The notes beneath the pieces are model-generated. The model made no database searches. It was not told where the DNA came from and saw nothing but the letters and a program-made list of their open reading frames with translations. A stretch of DNA of 64,000 nucleotides from positions 2,046,001-2,110,000 of the forward strand of contig OY762913.1 of NCBI GenBank assembly GCA_963666535.1. Reading direction: 5' to 3'. Shown piece after piece: positions 44,584 through 53,720 of the stretch. A program made the position numbers and the translations under genes. The stretch is from G963666535 sp963666535 (GTDB lineage Bacteria > Bacillota > Clostridia > Oscillospirales > Oscillospiraceae). Within the stretch, counting starts at the first letter, position 1. Every line of letters begins with the position of its first letter.

Positions 44584-45651
44584 ATGAAAAGAATTATGAT
44601 CTTACTCCTATCCCTGACACTGACAATCACGGTCACCGGATGCGGCGCGCAAAAAAGCACGCCCAGCGGTTCTCCGGAAAACAGTTCTGAGGTGTCGGAT
44701 AATAATCCGTTTCAATCCGGTGATGAGGCATCCGGCGGTGTCCTCGGAAGTATCGGGCATGGCTCGGTCAATCCGAACCGGGATGACAGCGGCAAAATGC
44801 AGCCTTTTGTATATGACGGCGGCGAGATGAGCATTGCATACGCGGTAAATGCCTCCGGCAAGGCAAAAAATGTAGGTTTTCTTGTATTTGTAGATGGTAT
44901 CTCACAGCCCTATAAAACCGACAGCGACGATACCTATAAAACCATGCACGTTTTAAACTTAGAGAAGGACGACACAGACTACCCTTTTTCCATTATCTTT
45001 GATCCAGTTACAGGGAAAAAAGGAGAAACCCTGTCCTTAACGATCGTCAGCTTGTATGCGCCGGACTTTATTCCTGACATGGTAAAAACCAGCAGTTACG
45101 GTGGATACCATGACACGCTGGCCAGTAACTATGAAATTCGTTTTGACAAGAACACTGAATTACCGAACAGCTCCACGCTGCCAAAGTATATGAAATTACA
45201 GAACGTCAAGCAATCGACGGAACCGACCACGCGGGAGTACCTTGACAGCCTTTCCGTTTTTTCCGGTATGTCAACCATCACCCTGGAGACCTTGAACAAA
45301 CAGGTTTTTGCCCAACAGTTTTTTAACAGCCAGGGCGGGTTAATCAGTAACCTGAAAGTCAATACGAACGGTACTCTCCATGTTACCTTTAAAATTACGG
45401 GTTATCCCGGGGCGCGCTATCAAAGTACCTTCTACATCAACCATCAGGCCTTGACTGATGGGGAAAACACATCATTTGAAACGGTTCTGACAAAAGGCAA
45501 TGTGTCGGTCATTGAAGCGGATATAGCGCTTTCCGAGCTTGAGGACTTTAATACCTTTTATGTTATTTCAACACTGTGTAACTACCAGGAGCTTTGGGAA
45601 GACGGTACGCCTTTAATCAAAACCGCTTCGGTCTTGCTCTATAAAAAATGA
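44584..45651 (+). CDS. Lipoprotein of unknown function, 355 residues
   Basis: Lipoprotein signal with lipobox VTGC (Cys20), then a Ser-rich linker. The mature domain looks beta-rich, with FVYDGGEMSIAYAVNASGKAKNVGFLVFVDGISQPYKT near residue 78 and a second similar VTFKITGYPGARYQSTFYINHQAL near 265, suggesting two Ig-like domains. Probably an extracellular partner of the ABC system encoded downstream. I do not recognise a named family. Confidence 0.78.
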   Translation: MKRIMILLLSLTLTITVTGCGAQKSTPSGSPENSSEVSDNNPFQSGDEASGGVLGSIGHGSVNPNRDDSGKMQPFVYDGGEMSIAYAVNASGKAKNVGFLVFVDGISQPYKTDSDDTYKTMHVLNLEKDDTDYPFSIIFDPVTGKKGETLSLTIVSLYAPDFIPDMVKTSSYGGYHDTLASNYEIRFDKNTELPNSSTLPKYMKLQNVKQSTEPTTREYLDSLSVFSGMSTITLETLNKQVFAQQFFNSQGGLISNLKVNTNGTLHVTFKITGYPGARYQSTFYINHQALTDGENTSFETVLTKGNVSVIEADIALSELEDFNTFYVISTLCNYQELWEDGTPLIKTASVLLYKK

Positions 45652-45664
45652 GGGAGATAGGAAT

Positions 45665-46873
45665 ATGAAAAAAACCATTCTGACTTTTGGCCTGTGCATG
45701 ATCCTGATTTTATCCGGATGCGCGCAGAAAAGCGGCATGCCCACTGAAACCACATCGACACCAAAGGCCGATCAAACAAGCGGTTTGACTCAACCAGACG
45801 AAAATATAGCCGCCTCCATCGACGTAGGACAGGTGGACTGGAGCAAGGTACAGGGAAAAATCAGAGATATTTACCCCGCGGGCGGCAGCGAGGTGTTGAT
45901 TTTTGCCGATCAGATTACGCTCTATGACTTAGCCGCTGGAAAAACCGTCGCAACAGCGTCCAAAGAAGCGTTAAGTGGAGTCCGCTGCTGGATATTGGAC
46001 AATGGCTTTGCGATAGCGGGAGAAAAAGATGACCAAGGCGCTGGCAATAGTTCGGGATTTGCAACAGGAGGTTCAGGCCCTCAGTTTCGCGTGATTTTCT
46101 ATGATGCAAGCCTTAAGAATCGGTCTGAGCTGGATTTATCAAAGCTGCTGGGAGATAAGGACATTTTGGTAGATACAAATGCGATAGCAGTCTCTCCCGA
46201 CGGTAGACGCATTGCATGTGCGACGATGCGCGGTCTGTACCTATATGACCGGCAGTCGGATCAGCGCACTGCACTGATCGATTTTACTCCTGAAGATAAC
46301 AAAAAACGTTGCGGTATATCCCTTGTCGAGCAGGTCGGGTTTACAAATGACGGCAGGAGCATCGCGTTTAAAGCACAGAGCTTTGACGTACCGGCAGTAA
46401 TCGACAAACCCTCCTTTGATACCATAGGCACCATCAACACCGACGGCACCGGACTTTCAAACCAGAAAATTGAAGGGTATACCGTAAAGGAACTCAGCGC
46501 ATATGCTTCCCGGTTGCTTGTTGCCGAGGACTTCACAACCGCCGATGGCCGGGTGATGGTGATGGAGAGCAAAAGCGGAGATCAGAAGATTTATGATCTC
46601 ACAGATAAAAAAGAGGGCGGGAATATCTGCGGATCGGATACAGGGCGCTATTTTGCCTCATCAGTTGCCACAAAAACCGGCTGGATGGTTCGAATCTATG
46701 ACGCAGAAACCGGTAAACTCATTAAAGAACAGAGTATCTCTATTGACGGGCAGGAGCTGTACGGTACGAATGATCCCGCAGTGTGTGTATTGGATGAAAC
46801 GCGGACCTGCTTTGTCCTATTGGGAAACAAACATGACTCAGTGGATACAAAAATCGAAATGGTCTCGTTTTAA
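45665..46873 (+). CDS. Beta-propeller-like lipoprotein, 402 residues
   Basis: GGAGATAG upstream. Signal with lipobox LSGC (Cys19) and a Thr/Ser linker. The rest shows repeated blade-like strands such as AIAVSPDGRRIACATMRGLYLYDRQ and VGFTNDGRSIAFKAQS, as in TolB/WD-type propellers. Likely anchored outside the membrane and expressed together with the neighbouring lipoprotein and ABC genes (14- and 24-base gaps). Function unknown. Confidence 0.8.
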   Translation: MKKTILTFGLCMILILSGCAQKSGMPTETTSTPKADQTSGLTQPDENIAASIDVGQVDWSKVQGKIRDIYPAGGSEVLIFADQITLYDLAAGKTVATASKEALSGVRCWILDNGFAIAGEKDDQGAGNSSGFATGGSGPQFRVIFYDASLKNRSELDLSKLLGDKDILVDTNAIAVSPDGRRIACATMRGLYLYDRQSDQRTALIDFTPEDNKKRCGISLVEQVGFTNDGRSIAFKAQSFDVPAVIDKPSFDTIGTINTDGTGLSNQKIEGYTVKELSAYASRLLVAEDFTTADGRVMVMESKSGDQKIYDLTDKKEGGNICGSDTGRYFASSVATKTGWMVRIYDAETGKLIKEQSISIDGQELYGTNDPAVCVLDETRTCFVLLGNKHDSVDTKIEMVSF

Positions 46874-46897
46874 GCCGTATCGCCCATAGGAGGATTC

Positions 46898-47770
46898 ATG
46901 AAGATATCATTTGAAGGTATTACAAAACAATATAAGAACAAATATGCCCTGAAAGACTTTAACACCGAGCTTGGCGAAGGCGTGTACGGCCTGTTGGGGA
47001 CCAACGGCGCGGGCAAGACCACGCTCATCAACATCTTCGTCGGCATCCTGAAAAACGATGCCGGACGCGTATTAATTGACGGCGTGGACGTCAGAAAAAT
47101 GGGACTTTGGTTTTTGTCCCGCATCGGGTACCTGCCGCAGTATCCGCAGTTTTATAGAAACTTTGAGGTAATGGAATTCCTGCGCTATATGTGTGCGCTG
47201 AAAGATATTCCGAAGCCGCAGGGTGAGCAGCGCGCCAAAGAACTTTTGGAGATTGTCCATCTAAGCGACGCAGGGCACAAAAAAATAGGTGCGCTCTCAG
47301 GAGGCATGCGCCAGCGCGTCGGTATCGCGCAGGCAATGCTGAACGACCCCGATATTTTGATTCTGGATGAGCCGACAGCGGGGCTTGATCCCCAGGAACG
47401 AATCCGATTTCGAAATCTGATTACAAAGTTTTCACATGGACGTACAGTCTTGTTGGCAACGCATATCGTCTCGGATATCGAATTCATTGCCAATGAAGTA
47501 ATCCTGCTGAAAGATGGGCATCTGCTGATGCAGGATACCCCTCAGAACCTGATGCACAGCATGAAGAATAAGGTGTGGTCGGAAACCGTGAACGATGAAG
47601 CGCTTGACGATAAGCTCGGCAGTATGAAAATCAGCAACATGCTGCGCGATCATGGCGGAATTCACCTGCGGATCATCGGCGATGAAAGGCCGGACGAAAC
47701 AGCGGTTCCGGTACAGGCGAATCTGGAGGATGTGTTTCTCTACCACTTTGGGGAGGGGGAACAATGGTAA
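46898..47770 (+). CDS. ABC transporter ATP-binding protein
   Basis: GGAGG precedes ATG 46898; 290 residues. Walker A GTNGAGKTT, signature LSGGMRQRVGIAQAML, Walker B ILILDEPTAGLDPQER, H-loop ATHI. The C-terminal extension (about 60 residues) is typical of ABC-2 exporters. Pairs with the two large permeases downstream. Confidence 0.92.
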   Translation: MKISFEGITKQYKNKYALKDFNTELGEGVYGLLGTNGAGKTTLINIFVGILKNDAGRVLIDGVDVRKMGLWFLSRIGYLPQYPQFYRNFEVMEFLRYMCALKDIPKPQGEQRAKELLEIVHLSDAGHKKIGALSGGMRQRVGIAQAMLNDPDILILDEPTAGLDPQERIRFRNLITKFSHGRTVLLATHIVSDIEFIANEVILLKDGHLLMQDTPQNLMHSMKNKVWSETVNDEALDDKLGSMKISNMLRDHGGIHLRIIGDERPDETAVPVQANLEDVFLYHFGEGEQW

Positions 47771-48990
47771 GACTGATCCGTTTCGAATACCGCAAACATT
47801 TTGTAAAGCCGTCCATTCTCATTGCTTTACTCATGTTCTCCTTAATCAGTGTTGTAAAGATTTACGGCGTTTACTCGGAAAATTCCCTATTTGCCCGCGG
47901 ACGCAGTACCGAAGAATCCGTACAGATCAAGCAGCTCTATTGGGACTTCTATAAAGATTTCTCCGGCGAAATCACGCTCGACAAAATAGATCGGCTTATG
48001 AAGATATATAAGCCTCTGGAAAATCAGACTGCCGACGGAACCGCCAGTACTGGGACGGATGACTCCGACACCTACACCGGAAATGTATATAACGATTACT
48101 ATTTCTTCGACCGCTGCTTTGTCAATCCTATGGAACATGATTATATGTATCAGAACTATGCAAATCAGGTGGCCGCGGCGGCGCGGGAGAACATAAGATT
48201 ATATCAGTCTGTCGGAAATACGTACGACTGCCGGAAAAATGCCGCGATAGCGGAGCTTTTCACAGGTCGGCAGATACATGATTTTGACTTCACAGAAATG
48301 TATCAATATTACCTGCACTACGATTTTTCCTCTTTTTTAGCCTTTCTGCTCTTTGTGTATGGATTGGTAGGGGTATTCGTATCTGAAAAGGAATCTGAAA
48401 TGGATACCCTGCTTCTGACTACGAAACACGGCGGAAGCAAGACCATTGCGGCAAAGTTCCTATCCTCCGCTCTTTTCGTGGTAGTTGTCTGTACCTGGTT
48501 TTGGCTGCTGGACTTTTTTGCGTTTTCCGCAATCTTCGGTTCATTTGAGGGCGTTTCCGCCCCGCTCTACGCCGTAAAGAACTTCGCAGATACGCCGCTG
48601 GGCCTGACGCTGGGGCAATATGCCCTGCTTTCCAGTGCTGTCAAAACTGCCGGGATGCTGGTTCTTGGACTGGGAATTCTGCTGCTTTCAAACCTGTTCA
48701 AGAACGCTTTGCTTCCCTTTGTACTCAGCCTCGCAGGAGCTTTTGGCCTAATTTACTGGCAGGGGATTTTTATGGGATCGGGGCATATTGGCATCAAGAT
48801 ACTGAATCCCTTTATATTGATGGTCAACCGTGAGCTGTTTCGCAAGACAGAGTTTGTAAATCTGTTTCAGTTTCCTGTACCCAGCTATCTCATGGCCCTC
48901 GCCGTGGCAGCGCTATGGGGAGCTGCTTTTATTATCATTCTTATCATAACCATCCGGAAGAGCACGGTCGTTCGGAAGGGGGTTCGGTAA
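47764..48990 (+). CDS. ABC-2 type permease-like membrane protein
   Basis: A 408-residue protein: one membrane segment at about 18-36, an extracellular domain of about 150 residues, then about five further membrane segments (from SSFLAFLLFVYGLVGVFVSEKESEMDTLLL near 200). This is the layout of ABC-2 permeases with a large first loop. Overlaps the ATPase stop by seven bases. Confidence 0.85.
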   Translation: MVRLIRFEYRKHFVKPSILIALLMFSLISVVKIYGVYSENSLFARGRSTEESVQIKQLYWDFYKDFSGEITLDKIDRLMKIYKPLENQTADGTASTGTDDSDTYTGNVYNDYYFFDRCFVNPMEHDYMYQNYANQVAAAARENIRLYQSVGNTYDCRKNAAIAELFTGRQIHDFDFTEMYQYYLHYDFSSFLAFLLFVYGLVGVFVSEKESEMDTLLLTTKHGGSKTIAAKFLSSALFVVVVCTWFWLLDFFAFSAIFGSFEGVSAPLYAVKNFADTPLGLTLGQYALLSSAVKTAGMLVLGLGILLLSNLFKNALLPFVLSLAGAFGLIYWQGIFMGSGHIGIKILNPFILMVNRELFRKTEFVNLFQFPVPSYLMALAVAALWGAAFIIILIITIRKSTVVRKGVR

Positions 48991-48991
48991 A

Positions 48992-51004
48992 ATGGAGTAT
49001 GAAATCAGGAAGATGTTTTGGCATCAGAAAGGGCTATGGCTGATCCTGCTTTATTTTGTTCTGAGCATTGCGGGACTCCTATTGTTTGACACACCGTCAA
49101 ATCCTGAGATAGAGCAAAACAAAGCGGCTTATGATACCTATCTTCAGCAGGTTGAGGGAAAATGCACGGATGAAACAGAAACCTTCCTATCAAAGGAGGC
49201 TGAGCGGATTGCGGAGGCAAACAGCAGGCTTCAGAACCTCTATGATGACTATTCCAATGGGAAGCTGACCAAAAAGGAGCTTACAAATCAAGTCACTGGG
49301 GTCGAGGAAACCATCCGTTATCAAAAGGGCTTTGAACTTGTGTTTGAGCAATATAACGGTATCCAGGAAAGCATGGAAAATAGATGGTTTCTCTATACCA
49401 ACGGCTGGGACGGCCTGTTGTCACACGACAGCCTGGACCTGCTATTTGTCTTGCTACTTCTGCTGCTCATTACCCCGGTATTCTGTCAGGAATACGAAAG
49501 CGGAATGAATGAGCTGATTATAACAGAGCCAAGAGGAGCAAAACGCAATGCTTTCCACAAAATTGTTCTCGTTGTACTGGCGGTTTGCGCGATTTGTCTG
49601 CTGAGTAGCGGTATGCGCTTTCTGTTCTACAATCTGAAATACGGACTGACACATGGAGATTATCCCATGCAAAGCCTTTCGTACTTTGCCACATCCACAA
49701 GAAGGGCAACGCTGATCGGCGCTTTCCTTGAAATCTCTTTCGGAAAGCTGTTTGGCAGCCTGAGCCTTGCCGTGCTCATCCTGTTTGTCTCGGCCTGTGT
49801 CAGGAAATACGCCCTCACTTTGTTTGTCAGCACGGCTGCGGTTTTGCTTCCATATTTCGGGCTATCACTGTCCTCCGCTAAATACTCTCTTCCAGGTCCT
49901 CTTGGATTCATGATTTCAACGGGCTTTTTCAAAGGAAACGAATACCAATATGACGCAGTGACGCAGGAAAAAACGATGGTGTTTCAGGAAATCGGGGGCT
50001 CAACGAGAGAACTGCTCATTGGAGTTACTTTATGCCTTATGATTATCATGTCGGTCATAGTCCTGAAAAAGCATACAAACGTCTGGTGTGTACGGAAGCC
50101 CCGCCAGATGAAGAAAGTGATATGTTTGTTCTTATTGCTGTGTGTAAGTGCCTCCGTGTTCTCGGGATGCGTCGTATCAAGCGCCGCTCAAGAACATCCG
50201 CTATTCAATCTAGAACAGAGCAACGCATATGAAAATAGTAATTATCAGTTTTATGTGGAAAATCCTAATTCCGATAAAGCCACATGGATGATGACAAACA
50301 AATCCACTGGAAAAACCGGAAAGCTGATCCGCAACCCAATGCAGGCGCTCAGTCAAGTGCCGGTGACAATCTATGGATGCGGCGATTTCGTTTATTACAT
50401 ACAAGCTGACTCGGATGCGTCCGGATTCTTCTCCATCACTGACCGCTTTTCTGTCGTTGAGGTGGACACCAGAAATTTCAGTGAGAAAATCGTCTTTGAA
50501 CGCAATTTGAATAAGAACCGCGATACCTTTTTAAGCATAGGGCAACCGAAAGAACAGGACATAAAGTTTTTTTCACTCGTCAATGCGTTTTTCTTGAATG
50601 ATCAAAACCTCTATTTCATCAGTAACAGACAAGTTTCCAAGGTGAATCGGACTACGGGAAAAAGGAATATCATCATTGAAGCGCCCTCACTCAAGTCACT
50701 CTCATTCGATGGCATAAACATTTATTACATTAACGCGGAATCTAAACTCATGAAGTATGATGTCCGCACCGGCCAGGAATCGGGGCTTTGTGGTGTCGTT
50801 ACGGTATCTTTCCTGCTGACAGCTAAACAGGAAGTGATTTTCATAAACCGGCTGGATCAGAACAAACTCTATGCTCTGTCGCTAAAAGATGGTTCACAGC
50901 GAAAGATACTCGATCAGCCGGTGCTATCGTTTTCGCTGGATGGAGAGAACCTTGTTTATGTAAGTAAGACTGATTCCAATGAGCATCAAATTATGCTGGA
51001 ATAG
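48992..51004 (+). CDS. ABC-2 type permease fused to a lipoprotein
   Basis: The 670-residue frame has two parts. Residues 1-365 resemble the preceding permease (membrane segment near 15-35, a loop of about 120 residues, then helices). At Met373 a typical lipoprotein signal starts (MKKVICLFLLLCVSASVFSGC, lipobox FSGC with Cys393), followed by an about 275-residue beta-rich domain with propeller-like repeats (LKSLSFDGINIYYINAES, PVLSFSLDGENLVYVSK). This looks like two genes joined by loss of a stop codon. ATG 50108 (GGAAG about ten bases upstream) could still start the lipoprotein alone. Confidence 0.82.
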   Translation: MEYEIRKMFWHQKGLWLILLYFVLSIAGLLLFDTPSNPEIEQNKAAYDTYLQQVEGKCTDETETFLSKEAERIAEANSRLQNLYDDYSNGKLTKKELTNQVTGVEETIRYQKGFELVFEQYNGIQESMENRWFLYTNGWDGLLSHDSLDLLFVLLLLLLITPVFCQEYESGMNELIITEPRGAKRNAFHKIVLVVLAVCAICLLSSGMRFLFYNLKYGLTHGDYPMQSLSYFATSTRRATLIGAFLEISFGKLFGSLSLAVLILFVSACVRKYALTLFVSTAAVLLPYFGLSLSSAKYSLPGPLGFMISTGFFKGNEYQYDAVTQEKTMVFQEIGGSTRELLIGVTLCLMIIMSVIVLKKHTNVWCVRKPRQMKKVICLFLLLCVSASVFSGCVVSSAAQEHPLFNLEQSNAYENSNYQFYVENPNSDKATWMMTNKSTGKTGKLIRNPMQALSQVPVTIYGCGDFVYYIQADSDASGFFSITDRFSVVEVDTRNFSEKIVFERNLNKNRDTFLSIGQPKEQDIKFFSLVNAFFLNDQNLYFISNRQVSKVNRTTGKRNIIIEAPSLKSLSFDGINIYYINAESKLMKYDVRTGQESGLCGVVTVSFLLTAKQEVIFINRLDQNKLYALSLKDGSQRKILDQPVLSFSLDGENLVYVSKTDSNEHQIMLE

Positions 51005-51039
51005 CAACAAAATACAATAATATTAATTCTGAAGACAAT

Positions 51040-51528
51040 CAAGTTAACCACAAGCTGAACAACCTGCTTATACCAAGTGCCGGATTCGCATAGGGCCGTA
51101 CTGAAACCGTTGAGAATTGGACAAGCAGTCGGCTTGGCTCCGGATGTACTGAGGATCTTGGCCGCATCGGCACTCAGCATGCATTTCTAAAGGCCGTGGC
51201 TCAGCAGACGATGACGATCTCCAATGTGGGCAAAATATTGCAGTTCGTCAATATATTTCAGCAGTATGTTGATATGGACCTGACGCCAAGTAGTCTTGCA
51301 TGGTCGGGCAAGAATGCCGTTTCCATAGGTTCTGACAACATTACATTTTCCACGCTGGACGGCAAATGGAAGTCTCCATACTACCGGTTGGACTCTGATG
51401 CGGTACTTAAATTGATGAATTCCTATCTGAACTCCTACAGCACTGACCGAACGGCAAAGAATCTGAAATTCCCTCATAAAGCCGTTCACTTCCGCTCCGG
51501 AGATTATATAAAGGAGACTGTTCTTTGA
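51040..51528 (+). pseudogene. LytR-CpsA-Psr (LCP) protein, decayed C-terminal remnant
   Basis: The frame from about 51196 encodes TISNVGKILQFVNIFQQYVDMDLT, which is the end of LCP/LytR attenuator proteins. Just upstream the same frame gives TEDLGRIGTQHAFLKAVAQQ, matching the LCP DlGRi-RQ region. A stop lies before that, and the KCRIRIG segment (LCP YCRIR) is in another frame. The 5' two thirds of the gene are missing. LCP proteins attach wall polymers; this copy cannot. Confidence 0.7.
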
Positions 51529-52016
51529 CCAATATTCAAAAATCGGAAGACATGTTTAAATTACTCTATAACACTACCGCGAAGCCGCTTTATAATCTTG
51601 CTCTATATGTGATAGGAGATTAACCAACCGCAGAGCGAATATTAACTGACGTATTTGTTGAAGTGTTTTATACTATCTCCGACCAAACCGATCCTGATTT
51701 CTTTAAGAAGAAATGCATTAGATTGATATATCGACGCGCAAGAAAAATCAGAATAAAGACGGGACATGATATAGGTAGTACAGAACCATTAAAAATGAAG
51801 GAAGCGCAGCAAAAATCAGATGATGATATAAAAAGAACACAATTATTCGATATGCTCAACAAACTCAGCTTTGAGGAAAGGTATATTATTCTACTTTTCT
51901 GTTGGCAAAGATTCTCCTTTAAGCAGATTGCAGAAACGATATGTCGTCCAAGGTTTATAACGAGAAAGTATTTATATGCTATCGCGAACAAGGTTTCAAG
52001 AATTCCTGAGGTGTAG
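51525..52016 (+). pseudogene. Sigma-70-like factor interrupted by a nonsense codon
   Basis: The frame starts at TTG 51525, overlapping the LCP remnant's stop (TTGA). It reads MFKLLYNTTAKPLYNLALYVIGD, hits TAA at 51621, then continues in the same frame with PTAERILTDVFVEVFYTI to 52016. A single CAA-to-TAA change would explain it. Region 2-like and region 4-like parts (LSFEERYIILLFCWQRFSFKQIAETI) are visible. Sigma-LCP pairs are common; both are dead here. Confidence 0.68.
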
Positions 52017-52057
52017 TTGTTAAAGTCTTATATATGAATCTATATTAATAAATGTAC

Positions 52058-52187
52058 ATACACAAAGGGCAAACTTGCCGAAAGGCAAGGACGCAAAGTC
52101 GAGGGTCTAAGATGCGAAAGCATTATGACAGCCTGGCTGCCGGATAGGTATTGCGTATTAGCCCGCCCTTTTACGGCAGGTTTTTTT
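52058..52187 (+). promoter_or_regulatory. c-di-GMP-I (GEMM)-type riboswitch with terminator
   Basis: The aptamer (about 52058-52143) matches the GEMM-I consensus in order: AAAGGGCAAACTTGCC, GAAA tetraloop, GGCAAGGACGCAAAGTC, GGGTCTAAGATGC-GAAA-GCAT, ATGACAGCC-TGGCTGCCG. The terminator at 52161-52187 ends in T7; its CGGCAG can pair with CTGCCG of the aptamer's closing region, a plausible switch. The nearest downstream gene is a truncated sigma-like gene 440 bases away, so the natural target may have been lost. Confidence 0.8.
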
Positions 52188-52267
52188 ATTAAATAAAGGT
52201 GGCCCCCGCCCAATAAAAAAAACGTGAGTTTGGCGGGTTCTTTCTCATGCTTGAATAGCAAGAATCA

Positions 52268-52301
52268 AACCCTCTAAGCTCATCAGCTTGGAGGGTTTTT
52301 C
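52268..52301 (+). terminator. Second terminator downstream of riboswitch B
   Basis: AACCCTCTAAGCT and AGCTTGGAGGGTT pair over 13 positions around CATC, followed by T-run. Confidence 0.85.
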
Positions 52302-52330
52302 TATGTGCATTCTACGTGCCTTGAGCTTTA

Positions 52331-52375
52331 GGCGGCCGCTCGGTAACAGCGGCCGGGCGTGATGAAGCGGACATC
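52331..52375 (+). repeat. Conserved element after riboswitch B
   Basis: Second copy of the 36830-36873 element. Here CGGCCGCT and AGCGGCCG form a perfect 8-bp stem. It is followed by GGGCGTGATGAAGCGGA, identical to copy A except at one base. An 18-codon hydrophobic frame begins at the ATGAAGCGG and ends at a TAG near 52417. Confidence 0.6.
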
Positions 52376-52628
52376 ATTATCCTACATATCGATTTATTTG
52401 GTAGTCTTTCTAAATTAGACAGTACTGCCTATGGGAGCAGTACGACCATTAAGGAACAAATAGATCATACTAGCATGATATATAGAATCACATTTTCCCA
52501 AAAAGCTCATTTGAATTATATCCAAGTGGGCTTTTTTTGGCTAATAGAGGGTAATTCTGTCGGTTGCCGATCACCGCCTTCTTCGTTTCGATTTACTGAC
52601 AACAAAAATCGAAACGGAGGAAATCCAT

Positions 52629-52916
52629 ATGGCTAAGGTAAATCTGCGGGATTACTACCCGTTTTATCAAGATGACTGCTATATAGATGTTTTAGATGAT
52701 GTCGCCAAAGCACTGAAGGAGCTGGACAGGCTAGAGGCCGCTTATCAGCGGCGTATATATCGAAACAAGGCCCAGTTCTCACTTGACAGGGGAGATGGAA
52801 TCGAACATGATATTCTATTTGTCTCACTCTCGCCTTGGGAGATCTACGAGCGAAGGGTTACATACGAACAGGTTTATGCCGCAATCGCAAAGCTTCCGGT
52901 CAAGCAAGAAAATTGA
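52629..52916 (+). CDS. Truncated mobile-element sigma-70-like protein
   Basis: GGAGGAAA precedes ATG 52629; 95 residues. VNLRDYYPFYQDDCYIDV and FSLDRGDGIEHDILFVSL resemble the N-terminal part of small sigma-like proteins found on clostridial integrative elements. These normally continue into a helix-turn-helix, which is absent here, so the gene is probably truncated. The recombinase downstream supports a mobile-element origin. No function can be assigned to the remnant. Confidence 0.55.
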   Translation: MAKVNLRDYYPFYQDDCYIDVLDDVAKALKELDRLEAAYQRRIYRNKAQFSLDRGDGIEHDILFVSLSPWEIYERRVTYEQVYAAIAKLPVKQEN

Positions 52917-53416
52917 AAATTATCTGAAAAAATTTTACTAAGCCTCTTCGGATTTGCCTTAAAAATGTCATGGTTATTGAGAGGATGAATTAGTAGCTCT
53001 CAATTGCACATTGAAAATTGAATAAAGATATCCCGGATACGTTGGGCGCGTGAGCCGATGAGGGAAAGCCGGGCGGCAGGTACGTCAAGACCCCTGTTAG
53101 GGAGAGCGAACAATACCAATGCCGCTGGTGGCCCTTGCAGGTCTGCTGGCGATAATCTCATGCGTCCGATCATGATACTTCCGTTCAGTCACGGTCCGAG
53201 CGTTAAAAGCGTCGCAGGCAATGAGGACGGCCCGCCATAAGCATGGAGGGAGGTGTGATTCCTATGAAGGCGGTGGCCACCGCCCGTCCGGATATCTGTG
53301 AAATTAAAGCAAATCGAAATGAAGAAGGACAGCCGCGCCGTAATGCATTTTTATGTTATGATGGCTTAAAAGAGTCGGCGCGGATGATTTTCCTTTTAAA
53401 TATAGGAGGTTTTTAC
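52917..53416 (+). other. Leader region between sigma-like remnant and TnpW-like gene
   Basis: This 500-base stretch is GC-richer than its flanks. It contains short frames in several phases (53058-53240; a frame from ATG 53264 behind GGAGGGAGGTG) without a domain that I recognise. The text resembles the untranslated or poorly conserved leader seen before recombinase genes of clostridial transposons. I see no complete gene. Confidence 0.4.
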
Positions 53417-53602
53417 ATGGACACGAAAACAAAACCTCTTAATATTGAAAGAGCGCAGCGAGAATCTTCTTTCACAATTGATGGGTATAACATATCGGCT
53501 ACCTTTGCCGAGAAAAAAAATCCAGCCGTCTCTGGCCAAATAAAACAGATTTTTTATCCTCGTTTACCAGCAATGCTTCCAATATCCACAAAGTGGACAT
53601 AG
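53417..53602 (+). CDS. TnpW-like transposon small protein, probably frameshifted
   Basis: AGGAGG precedes ATG 53417; 61 residues. MDTKTKPLNIERAQ and FTIDGYNISATFAEKKNPAVSGQIKQ fit TnpW-like proteins that precede large serine recombinases. After QIKQIF the present frame ends in unlike sequence. A one-base slip in the T6 run near 53555 would restore an ending FLSSFTSNASNIHKVDIARRV, so a frameshift is likely. Confidence 0.5.
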   Translation: MDTKTKPLNIERAQRESSFTIDGYNISATFAEKKNPAVSGQIKQIFYPRLPAMLPISTKWT

Positions 53603-53720
53603 CAAGGCGTGTGTGAGATAATTCAACCGGCGTCATTTCGCCGGTGTTCTTTGACAACTGAATAATCCTGCGTATTGATCTGCCATCTCACACAACATAT
53701 GAGAAAGGATAGATTGATAC

